Shown here one piece after another: positions 7,634 through 14,998 of a stretch of 19,200 nucleotides of DNA (positions are counted from its first letter, which is position 1; each line of letters opens with the position of its first letter). The stretch lies in contig CAKVCP010000036.1 in assembly GCA_934725735.1 (NCBI GenBank), forward strand, positions 1-19,200, written 5' to 3'. A program made the position numbers and the translations under genes. The notes under the pieces are model-generated. The model was given only the letters and a program-made list of their open reading frames with translations. It searched no databases and was not told the origin of the DNA. The stretch is from an uncultured Thermoguttaceae bacterium. Its GTDB lineage: Bacteria; Planctomycetota; Planctomycetia; Pirellulales; Thermoguttaceae.

Positions 7634-8890
7634 CTAGTCGCGCGATTCAAGACGCTTAATGCGCCGACGAATATTCGCGCGCGTCACGCAGTGGTCGATT
7701 AGAGGCGCCACGCAGTTCCCGAAAAGGATCACGAGCATGACGCCTTCGGGATACGCCGGGTTTAGCGTGCGAACGACGATCACTAAAACCCCGATAAGGA
7801 GCCCGTAGACGTATTGTCCGGTTCGCGTCGTCGCGCACGTGACGGGGTCGGTCGCCATGAAGACCATGCCGAAGGCGAAGCCGCCCATGACGAAGTGCCA
7901 TCGCGCGCCGAGTTCAAAGGCGGGGTGCGCCGCGATCACGTCGGGACCAAGGTGCGTCAGAAGGGTCGCGAGTCCCATGCCGCCGACGAACATCGAGAGG
8001 ACGACGCGCCACGACGCGATTCCCATGCCCAGGAGAATCGCCAGACCGATCAGGCACGCGATCGTCGACGTTTCGCCGACCGCGCCGGGAATCGTGCCGA
8101 CAAAACAGTCGAGGAGCGTGTACCCCGCGCCTTCGAGTCCTTTGAGCCCTTCGCTCGCGTAGGAAAGGGGCGTCGCTTTAGAGACCCCGTCGACCGCGGT
8201 CCAGACTTTGTCGCCGGAGATTTGACCCGCGTACGCAAAGAAGAGGAACGCGCGCGCTACCAGCGCCGGGTTGAGGAAGTTGCGACCCGTGCCGCCGAAA
8301 ATTTCCTTGCCGATCACAACGCCGAAGCTAATCGCGAGCGCGACTTGCCACAAAGGCGTCGTCGGAGGACAGATGAGCGGGAAGAGGAAGCCCGTGACGA
8401 AGAACCCTTCGTTGACTTCATGCTTGTAAACCCCCGCGAAGAGGACTTCCCAGAAGATACCGACGATCATCGTGACCGCGTAGACGGGGAGCCAGTAGAC
8501 GAATCCGTAAACGAGACACCCGAGAATCGAAGACGCTTGGAAGACGTGAAGGGCGGGGAACGCCGCGTTAATCCATTGCAAGACGGCCCCGTGCCAGTCG
8601 GTCGGCAACGCTTCTCCGCCGAATTCGGCGATGAGACGATTCGCTTGGAGCCCGACGTTGTACATTCCCATGAGGAGGCACGGGAGTAGGGCGACGACGA
8701 CCGTAATCATCATGCGTTTGAAGTCGTTGGCGTCGCGAACCTGAACGGTTCCCGTCGTTTTACGATCGGGGGTGTAGAAGAAGGTATCCGCCGCGTCGTA
8801 TAGGGGATAGAGTTTGGAGAGGGGACGACCCGGTTTAAAGAGCTTTTCGCCGGCTTTGTCAATGACGGCGCGTAGCAGTGGGAATTTCAT
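7634..8890 (-). CDS. nqrB: Na+-translocating NADH:quinone reductase subunit B, FMN/riboflavin-binding
   Basis: 418 residues, the large membrane subunit that carries covalent FMN and riboflavin and is central to sodium transport and quinone reduction. Several hydrophobic segments are visible between residues 60 and 400. The motif DGVSKATPL places the covalent FMN on T240 (T236 in Vibrio). EVNEGFFVTGFLFPLICPP near 158-176 and GKEIFGGTGRNFLNPAL near 194-210 are conserved NqrB signatures. The start ATG is 4 nt after the nqrA stop, and the AGGAGGA ribosome site is made of the last codons (Glu-Glu-Glu) of nqrA, so the two are translationally linked. Confidence 0.97.
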   Translation of the reverse strand: MKFPLLRAVIDKAGEKLFKPGRPLSKLYPLYDAADTFFYTPDRKTTGTVQVRDANDFKRMMITVVVALLPCLLMGMYNVGLQANRLIAEFGGEALPTDWHGAVLQWINAAFPALHVFQASSILGCLVYGFVYWLPVYAVTMIVGIFWEVLFAGVYKHEVNEGFFVTGFLFPLICPPTTPLWQVALAISFGVVIGKEIFGGTGRNFLNPALVARAFLFFAYAGQISGDKVWTAVDGVSKATPLSYASEGLKGLEGAGYTLLDCFVGTIPGAVGETSTIACLIGLAILLGMGIASWRVVLSMFVGGMGLATLLTHLGPDVIAAHPAFELGARWHFVMGGFAFGMVFMATDPVTCATTRTGQYVYGLLIGVLVIVVRTLNPAYPEGVMLVILFGNCVAPLIDHCVTRANIRRRIKRLESRD

Positions 8891-8894
8891 AAGA

Positions 8895-10277
8895 TCATTC
8901 CTCCTCTTTCATGGCTTTGTCGAGCAGCGCGCGGAGCGTTTTGCCGAAATCGTTCTTGCCCAGATCGACGAGGGTGCAGAGCGCGAGGTCTTCTTCGTCG
9001 AGTTCGAAGGCGCCGAGCTTTTCGCACGTCTCAAGGTCGCCGATCTCGAGCGCTTTGAAGAGAATGGTCGGTTCGATATCTAGCGGTAGAACCTTGTAGA
9101 AAAGGGGATTCGGGAAGACCGCGCGCGGTCCGCCGTGAAGCGCCGTCGTGATATTGAAAAAGGTCTTTTTCAAGAAACTTCCGCCCACGAGAGGGGACGC
9201 GGAAAATTTGTCGAAGCCCGGCGCGATCCACCCGAAGAATTCGCGCGCGTCGTCGTCGCTAACGACCGAGATCTGATTGACGTAGCGTCCGGCGCCGGGG
9301 ATTCTCTTGGAGACCGCGCGACCGTTGAGGACGCTTCCGGAGACGATTCGCGCGGGGCCTTTTTTGAGTTCCCCTTCGCAGACTTCGAGAAGGTTGGCGC
9401 AGTGGCAGATTTTGACGAGTCGGGGATTCTTGACCATCGGCCCGCTAAGGGAGACGACGCGTTGCGACGGGTAGCGTCCCTTGACGAAGAGTTCGCCGAT
9501 CGCGACGACGTCTTGATAACCGATCGTCCAGACGACGCGCCCGAGTCCGCAAGGATCGAGCTTCGCGATATGCGTTCCGACGAGCCCCGAAGGATGTTTG
9601 CCGGTGAAGCGCGCGACTTGGGCGCAGGGGATCTTTTCAAGTTCGGAGATGAAGTCGGCTTCGTATTCTTGAGCGCCGAGGCAGATCCACATTCTCTTGC
9701 CGCAGATTCGCGAGAGGACGCGCAGGCCGTTGATGAAATCGTCGCTGCGCGCGTCGATGATCTTCTGCGGATTGGGCGCGTGCGGATTCGTGTCTGCGGC
9801 GTTGACGAAGAGGGCGACGGGCGTGGAGTCGACTTTAGGAGTTCTCGAGTAAGGGCGCGTCCTGAGCGCGACCCACAAACCGGAATCGACAAGTCGCGCG
9901 CGCGTTTCCTTGTCGCTGAGGGAGAGAAGTTTATCGGCGGGCGTTTTTTCGTAAGGAACGCTTAGGAGATAGTCGTCGCCGGAGTCTATCTTGATATCCA
10001 GACTCTGGAAGACGCGTTGTTCGCCGCGATGGAGTTCCTGCACGACGCCCGCGCCGGGCGCGACAAATTTTACGCCGGGATTCTTCTTGTCGAAAAAAAG
10101 AAGTTGACCCGCAAGGACGCGATCTCCTTCTTCAACGCAGATCGTCGGCTTCATGCCGACATAATCGCCGCCGGTGATCGAGACGTGCCATACGTCTTTA
10201 TTCTCCGGGACGCCGTTTTCATCGGGAGCTCCTGCGAGCCTCAAATCAAGACCTTGGGTAATGTGGATCGTTTTCAT
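8895..10277 (-). CDS. nqrA: Na+-translocating NADH:quinone reductase subunit A
   Basis: 460 residues. NqrA is the peripheral cytoplasmic subunit that contacts NqrB and helps form the quinone site. The start at 10277 (MKTIHITQGLDLRL) matches the family N-terminus and has AAGGA 8 nt upstream; an in-frame ATG 48 nt earlier would add a non-conserved extension. A biotinyl-lipoyl-like fold (VEEGDRVLAGQLLF, VKFVAPGAGVV near 53-82) and the later central and C-terminal regions of NqrA are present, and no break is visible. First gene of nqrABCDEF, in the standard order. Transcription probably starts within 10438-10530, giving a structured leader. Confidence 0.97.
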   Translation of the reverse strand: MKTIHITQGLDLRLAGAPDENGVPENKDVWHVSITGGDYVGMKPTICVEEGDRVLAGQLLFFDKKNPGVKFVAPGAGVVQELHRGEQRVFQSLDIKIDSGDDYLLSVPYEKTPADKLLSLSDKETRARLVDSGLWVALRTRPYSRTPKVDSTPVALFVNAADTNPHAPNPQKIIDARSDDFINGLRVLSRICGKRMWICLGAQEYEADFISELEKIPCAQVARFTGKHPSGLVGTHIAKLDPCGLGRVVWTIGYQDVVAIGELFVKGRYPSQRVVSLSGPMVKNPRLVKICHCANLLEVCEGELKKGPARIVSGSVLNGRAVSKRIPGAGRYVNQISVVSDDDAREFFGWIAPGFDKFSASPLVGGSFLKKTFFNITTALHGGPRAVFPNPLFYKVLPLDIEPTILFKALEIGDLETCEKLGAFELDEEDLALCTLVDLGKNDFGKTLRALLDKAMKEEE

Positions 10278-10403
10278 CGCGGCTATCCTTGCGATCGGAA
10301 TTAGGACGACTCCTTGATCTTCCAATCGCCATAAAATACCGGCTGACGCTCAAGCGCCAGTCAAAAACAGCGTCGCGCGGCCTCTTCTCATTAAGCGGCG
10401 TCG

Positions 10404-10429
10404 CGCGACGCGTAGAACGACGCGTCGCG
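10404..10429 (-). promoter_or_regulatory. Strong GC hairpin in the nqr leader
   Basis: CGCGACGCGT (10404-10413) and ACGCGTCGCG (10420-10429) are perfect complements with a 6-nt loop. No T-run follows on the nqr strand, so it does not look like a plain terminator. It lies between a four-codon ORF and nqrA and could affect leader stability or translation. Confidence 0.45.
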
Positions 10430-10437
10430 TCGCTCCG

Positions 10438-10461
10438 TTAAAATGCCTTCATAATCCCCCT
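10438..10461 (-). other. Four-codon mini-ORF with strong ribosome site in the nqr leader
   Basis: On the minus strand AGGGGG (ending 3 nt before the ATG) is followed by ATG AAG GCA TTT TAA (10438-10452), encoding MKAF. Such a good ribosome site in front of such a short frame may be chance or a leader peptide. Nothing else supports translation. Confidence 0.2.
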
Positions 10462-10462
10462 G

Positions 10463-10490
10463 ATTGTAAACCTTATTTGGCTTTGGTCTA
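10463..10490 (-). promoter_or_regulatory. Candidate promoter for the nqr operon
   Basis: TAGACC (10485-10490, 4/6) and TACAAT (10463-10468, 5/6) are separated by 16 nt on the minus strand. The start would be near 10456, leaving a leader of about 180 nt. An alternative pair is TTGACG near 10525 with AATAAC 18 nt downstream. Confidence 0.35.
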
Positions 10491-10502
10491 GTAACGCCGT
10501 TA

Positions 10503-10541
10503 TTTTCCGCGCTATTTTAACGCGTCAATTCGCGCGGAAAA
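10503..10541. repeat. 10-bp perfect inverted repeat between dnaE and nqr
   Basis: TTTTCCGCGC (10503-10512) and GCGCGGAAAA (10532-10541) are exact complements around a 19-nt centre. It may be a second, weaker terminator after dnaE or an operator overlapping the alternative nqr promoter. Confidence 0.4.
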
Positions 10542-10581
10542 ATACGAAAGGCGACGGGATTTATTTGATCCCGCCGCCTTT
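10536..10581 (-). terminator. Rho-independent terminator of dnaE
   Basis: On the minus strand AAAGGCGGCGGGAT (10568-10581) pairs with ATCCCGTCGCCTTT (10547-10560), 14 bp with one G-T pair and a 7-nt loop, followed by CGTATTTTTCC. It begins 6 nt after the dnaE stop codon. Confidence 0.85.
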
Positions 10582-10586
10582 GTCGT

Positions 10587-13500
10587 CTAGGTCGGCTTCC
10601 TTCTGCGGCGCCAATCCGAGCGTTCTTCGCGTCGCGGCTGTTTCTGCGGCGCGGGAAGAAGTCGGAACGACCCCTTGCCGAACGCTTCTTCGATACGCGA
10701 GCGAAACTCGTTCACGATCGTTATTTTAAACTCCGGACAGCGGTAATGCGCGCGCGTTCCCGTGCGCAATTCCAGCCAAATCTCCAGATCGCCGCCGCGC
10801 GCGTTTCCGTCCCGTCCGTTGCGGTACGTCCGAACGACGTCGTAGAGCGTCTTGACGCCTCGCGCCTCAAGGGTTTCTTCTTTCACGTAGATCGCGACGC
10901 CGCGGGAGAGTTCCGTCGCCGCGTTCTCGTAGGGGATGATCTCGTCGACGAAGAAGGTCGTTTCGATTTCCCGCTCTCCTTCTTCGTTTTCCACCGAGGA
11001 TTCTTTCTTACTGACGCGTCCGCGCAGGAAGACGATCGCGTCGGGACGGATGAACTGACCGTACTTCGCGTACGCCTCCGCCCACACGGCGCAGCGCATC
11101 GTCGATTCGAGATCTTCGAGCTGGAAGAACGCGAAAGAGCTGGGGGTTCCCGGGCGCGCTTTGCTCGAGTTCATGACCTTTATGTCGGAGATCGAGCCGC
11201 CGATTGTCGCCCCCGCGCGATTCGGCATTTCCGCGACTTCAACCGTCGACGTCGCGAAAAGATTGAGCGTTTCACGGCTGTTCCCCAGAGGATGCGCCGT
11301 CACGTAATAGCCGAGCGTTTCCAGCTCGTACGCCGCGCGTTCCTTTTCGCTCCATTCCTCCACGTCGGGGAGCGCTTGCGCCGCCGCCTCCGTTCCCTGG
11401 TCCAACTCTTCCGTTCCAAAGAGACTCAGCTGCCCGCGTTCACGGTCGAGCGCCGCCTGCTGACCGCTCTTGAGCGCCTTGTCGAGCGCGAGCATAAGCT
11501 GCGCGCGTTTCGCTCCGAAGCAGTCGAACGCCCCGCACTTGATTAGCGATTCGACCGTCGAACGGCTGACGCGGCGGGTACTCACTCTGTTATAGAAGTC
11601 GAAGAGGTTCTTGAAGGGGCCTCCTTCTTCGCGCGCGCGCTCGATCTCCGCGATCGCGTCGTCGCCGCACGATTTGATCGCCGTCAGACCGAAGTAAATC
11701 TTACCGTCCTTTACTTTGTATTTCGCGCCGCAGGTATTGACGCACGGCGGGACGACCTCGATCCCCATGCGTTTGCAGTCGTAGATATGTTCGACCGTCT
11801 TGTCCCGTTTGGTGAAGTTGCGGCCGGAAATGTCCCCGCACAGGAGCGCCGCCATGAATTCGGCGGGGTAGTGCGCCTTGAGGTACGCCGTCGTATACGC
11901 GACGTTGGCGTACGCCGTCGAGTGCGACTTGTTAAAACCGTATCCCGCGAATTTCTTAATCAATTCGAAAAGTTCTTGCGCCTTTTCTTCCGTGAGCCCG
12001 TTCTCTTGGGCGCCTTTGATGAAGTCCGCGTTGAATTTTGCGATCTTGTCGTGCTTCTTCTTACTGATCGCTTTAATGCACGTGTAGGAGCTCGAGAGGG
12101 GAATTCTTCCGAGTTTGTTCAAGATGCGCATGATCTGCTCTTGGTAGACCATAACGCCGTTTGTTTCTTTGAGGACTTCCTCAAGGACGGGGTGTAGGTA
12201 AGTCGCTTCTTTCCGACCGTGTTTGACGTCGACGTATTCGTCGATCATCCCCCCTTCGATCGGACCGGGACGATAGAGGGCGAGGACGGCGATGATATCG
12301 CGAATATTGTCGGGACGCATGCTCACGAGGAGTTTTCGGATCCCGGCGCTTTCTAGCTGGAAGACGCCCTTCGTTTCGCCGCGGCATAGGAGCGCGTACG
12401 TCGCGGCGTCGTCGCGCGGAAGGTTGTAAGGGTCGACGTCCTTCCCGGTCGTTTCTTTGATGAGTCGAACCGAGTCGGCGAGGATCGTCAAGTTGCGTAG
12501 GCCGAGGAAGTCCATTTTGAGAAGCCCGGCTTTTTCGACCTCGGCGCCTTGCCACTGGGTGACGACGTCCGTCTTGCCGGCGAGCTTTTGAACCGGAACG
12601 AATTCGGTGAGATCGCGCTGGGCGATAATGACCCCGCAGGCGTGCGTTCCGGCGTTGCGCGCGAGCCCTTCCGTCTTGCGCGCGTAGTCGACGAGTTCGC
12701 GAACGTCCGCGTTTTCTTCGTACAGCGCGACGAGTTCCGGACTCTGGTCGAACGCCTTTTTGAGCGTCATCTTCGGGGCGTTGGGGACGAGTTTGGCGAC
12801 TTCGTTGACGGTCTGGAGAGAAATGCCGAGCGCGCGTCCGCAGTCGCGAATCGCGAGTTTCGCCGCCATCGTGCCGAAAACGCCAAGTTGCGCGACTTTT
12901 TCCGATCCGTAATGTTCCTTCACGTAGTCGATGATCTCGCCGCGTCGGCTCTGCTCGAAGTCGATATCGATATCGGGCGCCTCGAGACGGTTTTCGTCGA
13001 GGAAACGCTCGAAGAGGAGGTCGAACTCGAGAGGGCAGACGTGCGAAAGGTTAAGCGCGTAACAAACGAGCGCGCCGACGCCGCTGCCGCGCGCCGTGCG
13101 GTGGATGCCGCGCGCTTCCGCTTCGCGCACGAAGTCCCAAACGATCAGGAAGTAGTTCGGGAAACCGAGCTTGCTGATGACGCCAAGCTCGCGATTCAAA
13201 CGCGCCATGACCTCTTCGGAGAGCTCCCCGTTGACAAGGCGCTTCGGATTGTTCGCGTAACGCCTCTTGAGCCCTTCGAGGCAGAGTTTGCGAAGGTATT
13301 CGTCGGAAGAGAGACCGTCGGGGGGCGTGAAGATCGGAAAAAAGCGTTTGCCAAGTTCAAGGTTGAGTTCGCAGCGATTCGCGATTTCAAGGGTGCGCCA
13401 CACCGCGTCGGGGTCTTGAGGAATCGCGTCGAGCATCTCTTGACCGCTCTTGAGATAGAATTCCTGCGAATCCATGCGCATTCGATTCGAGTCCGTGCGG

Positions 13501-14366
13501 ATCTTACCCGTATTGATGCACAGCGCCAGGTCTTGCGCTTCCCAGTCTTCGTGAAGCACATAATGAACGTCGTTCGTCGCAACCGTCGGAATACCGAGCT
13601 CTTTCGCGAGTTGCAACTCTTTTTCCAGCGGAATTTGCTGGTCGTAGAGCCCGTGATTTTGCAACTCCATATAGTAACGGTCGCCGAAAAGCTCCTTATA
13701 CCACAGAGCGACGCTCTTCGCCTTCTCATACGATTCGGCGGAACCGCGCCCATCTTTGAGGGTTCGCGCGATTTCGCCGGAAAGACATCCGCTCAAGCAA
13801 ACGAGCCCTTCGTGATATTTGCGCAGAAGCTCGCGGTCGATGCGCGGCTTGTAGTAGAAACCCTCCAGAAACGCGATCGACGAAAGCTTGAGAAGATTCT
13901 TATACCCCTGCTCGTTCATCGCCAGCAGGGTGAGATGATACATCTTCTTATCGCTCTTTTCAAAGCGCGAACCGGGCGCGACGTACGCCTCGTAACCGAT
14001 AATCGGCTTGATCCCCGCGTCGAGCGCTTTCTGATAGAATTCGAGCGCGCCGTACATATTCCCATGGTCGGTGAGGGCGAGCGCGGGCATTTCAAGCTCT
14101 TTTGCGCGCGCGATGAGGGCGTCGAGCTTGCCGATACCGTCGAGGAGGGAGTAGTGGGAGTGGGTGTGAAGATGGACGAAGGGGATCGCTCCCGAGGGAG
14201 TCGGTTGATGAGGATTCGCGGTCGCGGCGTCCCCTTGAACGGACTCGACGTTTGCGTCGCCGTCGCCGGAAGAGCCTTCGGAAGATTCTTCTGCGAGATC
14301 GTCTTCTTCTTCTTCCTCGAGTTCTTCGATGAAACCGTCTAGCCCTTGGAGTTTGTCTTCGCTCAT
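10587..14366 (-). CDS. dnaE: DNA polymerase III subunit alpha (DnaE), with intact PHP domain and acidic N-terminal extension
   Basis: 1259 residues, longer than E. coli DnaE (1160). Replicative C-family polymerase. Residues 1-63 are an added acidic tail (EELEEEEEDDLAEE). The PHP domain (about 63-340) keeps all nine metal ligands used by proofreading DnaE1 enzymes: H67, H69, D76, H101, E126, H144, C194, D266 and H268. The polymerase palm has the catalytic aspartates D465 and D467 (PDIDIDF) and D619 (KMDFLGLR). FNKSHSTAYANVAY is the standard finger signature. The tandem helix-hairpin-helix part lies near 850-950, the beta-clamp motif QLSLFG is at 979-984, and an OB-fold (TIGGSISDIK... FFQLED) follows. 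The start ATG has GGTGGG upstream and a near-consensus promoter at 14425-14451. It reads as a single-gene unit ending in a strong terminator. Confidence 0.96.
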   Translation of the reverse strand: MSEDKLQGLDGFIEELEEEEEDDLAEESSEGSSGDGDANVESVQGDAATANPHQPTPSGAIPFVHLHTHSHYSLLDGIGKLDALIARAKELEMPALALTDHGNMYGALEFYQKALDAGIKPIIGYEAYVAPGSRFEKSDKKMYHLTLLAMNEQGYKNLLKLSSIAFLEGFYYKPRIDRELLRKYHEGLVCLSGCLSGEIARTLKDGRGSAESYEKAKSVALWYKELFGDRYYMELQNHGLYDQQIPLEKELQLAKELGIPTVATNDVHYVLHEDWEAQDLALCINTGKIRTDSNRMRMDSQEFYLKSGQEMLDAIPQDPDAVWRTLEIANRCELNLELGKRFFPIFTPPDGLSSDEYLRKLCLEGLKRRYANNPKRLVNGELSEEVMARLNRELGVISKLGFPNYFLIVWDFVREAEARGIHRTARGSGVGALVCYALNLSHVCPLEFDLLFERFLDENRLEAPDIDIDFEQSRRGEIIDYVKEHYGSEKVAQLGVFGTMAAKLAIRDCGRALGISLQTVNEVAKLVPNAPKMTLKKAFDQSPELVALYEENADVRELVDYARKTEGLARNAGTHACGVIIAQRDLTEFVPVQKLAGKTDVVTQWQGAEVEKAGLLKMDFLGLRNLTILADSVRLIKETTGKDVDPYNLPRDDAATYALLCRGETKGVFQLESAGIRKLLVSMRPDNIRDIIAVLALYRPGPIEGGMIDEYVDVKHGRKEATYLHPVLEEVLKETNGVMVYQEQIMRILNKLGRIPLSSSYTCIKAISKKKHDKIAKFNADFIKGAQENGLTEEKAQELFELIKKFAGYGFNKSHSTAYANVAYTTAYLKAHYPAEFMAALLCGDISGRNFTKRDKTVEHIYDCKRMGIEVVPPCVNTCGAKYKVKDGKIYFGLTAIKSCGDDAIAEIERAREEGGPFKNLFDFYNRVSTRRVSRSTVESLIKCGAFDCFGAKRAQLMLALDKALKSGQQAALDRERGQLSLFGTEELDQGTEAAAQALPDVEEWSEKERAAYELETLGYYVTAHPLGNSRETLNLFATSTVEVAEMPNRAGATIGGSISDIKVMNSSKARPGTPSSFAFFQLEDLESTMRCAVWAEAYAKYGQFIRPDAIVFLRGRVSKKESSVENEEGEREIETTFFVDEIIPYENAATELSRGVAIYVKEETLEARGVKTLYDVVRTYRNGRDGNARGGDLEIWLELRTGTRAHYRCPEFKITIVNEFRSRIEEAFGKGSFRLLPAPQKQPRREERSDWRRRRKPT

Positions 14367-14424
14367 ATTCCCACCGCTTTATATGGATTTGTGTTAGGCG
14401 ATTGCAACAATTGCCGCGTTTTCA

Positions 14425-14451
14425 ATTATAACTTAGGGGGGCGGTTTTCAA
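14425..14451 (-). promoter_or_regulatory. Sigma-70-type promoter for dnaE
   Basis: On the minus strand TTGAAA (14446-14451, 5/6) is followed by a perfect TATAAT (14425-14430). The spacer is 15 nt, shorter than ideal; reading the -35 one base earlier gives 16. The start would be near 14418, with a leader of about 50 nt. Confidence 0.5.
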
Positions 14452-14511
14452 GGGAGCGGAATTGAATCGAGAGGGAAGGATTGTTTGACTAATCGTTTTA
14501 AATGCAAGGAC

Positions 14512-14520
14512 TGGTATAAT
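14512..14520 (+). promoter_or_regulatory. Extended -10 element TGGTATAAT
   Basis: A perfect TATAAT with TG-N in front. No good -35 is found at 16-18 nt (a TTGACT lies 24 nt upstream). It could drive a transcript from about 14527 through the small frame at 14562 towards the large gene. Confidence 0.35.
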
Positions 14521-14561
14521 TGTCTTTTCTTACGCATTGGAGAGGAATTTTTTCAAATTCA

Positions 14562-14642
14562 ATGAAAAGAAAAGAATTTTTTCTTGCGATTCAATTGGAG
14601 AAGATTAGAATTTTTAGAAGGAACGTTAGACAAACGCCGTAA
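14562..14642 (+). CDS. Possible small ORF, 26 residues, unrecognised
   Basis: ATG to TAA frame encoding a very basic peptide (MKRKEFFLAIQ..., 26 residues, many Lys and Arg). GGAGAGG lies about 16 nt upstream, which is too far for a good ribosome site. It follows the extended -10 element at 14512. Chance is a realistic explanation; I list it only because it is the sole frame in this part of the gap that follows a promoter-like element. Confidence 0.12.
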   Translation: MKRKEFFLAIQLEKIRIFRRNVRQTP

Positions 14643-14777
14643 TTTGAGGCTTGAAAGAGCGAGATGCAGGCGATTTGACATGGTGCGTCGAATAGGCGCG
14701 TTTTAAGCGTTGAAACGTTTTGAGAAGGTAAATCTTCCCGAAAATATCGATTAAAAGGGTCGTTACGGCGTCGGCGC

Positions 14778-14791
14778 AACCTTTTAAGGTT
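14778..14791. promoter_or_regulatory. Operator-like dyad upstream of the large gene's promoter
   Basis: AACCTT-TT-AAGGTT, a perfect 6-bp dyad whose right edge is 29 bp before the -35 at 14820. The position suits an activator or repressor site. No regulator is recognised. Confidence 0.3.
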
Positions 14792-14819
14792 TGTTTATTT
14801 GCTTGGTCGATATTGGCGG

Positions 14820-14848
14820 TTGAAAGAACGTTTCTTTCCTGATATAAA
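14820..14848 (+). promoter_or_regulatory. Sigma-70-type promoter for the large secreted protein gene
   Basis: TTGAAA (14820-14825, 5/6), spacer of exactly 17 nt, TATAAA (14843-14848, 5/6), with TG-A directly before the -10 as an extended element. The start is predicted near 14855, leaving a GC-rich leader of about 144 nt before the ATG at 14999. Confidence 0.6.
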
Positions 14849-14998
14849 AGAACACTAAATATGGCTAGGCGCGGCGACGCGTCTGGCGGAAGCGACGACG
14901 ATAGAACGATCGCGCGGCGAGCGCGAGTCCTGACCCGCGCGGTTGCGTCGCGTTCCAACTCATCGGTTTATAGATTTTCGGAGAAGAGGATCATAAGA

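Larger units (their letters stand above)
10278..10586. other. 309-bp intergenic region: dnaE terminator and nqr leader
   Basis: No gene of normal size is present. From right to left it holds the dnaE terminator (10536-10581), a 10-bp inverted repeat (10503-10541), a candidate promoter (10463-10490), a four-codon ORF with strong ribosome site (10438-10461), a GC hairpin (10404-10429) and a smaller hairpin at about 10342-10359 (CTGGCGC-ttga-GCGTCAG on the minus strand, one G-T pair). All except the dnaE terminator lie upstream of nqrA on its coding strand. Confidence 0.6.
14367..14998. other. 632-bp divergent intergenic region between dnaE and the large secreted protein gene
   Basis: AT-rich compared with the flanking genes. 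It contains the dnaE promoter on the minus strand, an extended -10 element on the plus strand (14512-14520), a weak 26-codon frame (14562-14642), a 10-bp direct repeat GAATTTTTTC (14545-14554 and 14574-14583), a dyad at 14778-14791 and a good plus-strand promoter at 14820-14848. No tRNA or confident RNA gene was seen. Confidence 0.6.

Noticed and set aside
10380..10435. GC-rich repeated CGCG/GCGTCG words as a possible CRISPR or REP array
   Set aside because: The words are short, overlapping and form one hairpin; there are no equal-length repeats with distinct spacers.
12549..14342. A 597-codon plus-strand frame over dnaE
   Set aside because: Antisense shadow of a highly conserved polymerase; no ribosome site or domain.
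14675..14680. Perfect TTGACA as a -35 element on the plus strand
   Set aside because: No -10-like hexamer is found 15-19 nt downstream, so a promoter is not supported here.
14861..14998. A 46-residue N-terminal extension of the large secreted protein from the ATG at 14861
   Set aside because: It would place a basic, non-conserved stretch before a typical signal peptide, and the ATG lies about 6 nt after the predicted transcript start with no ribosome site.
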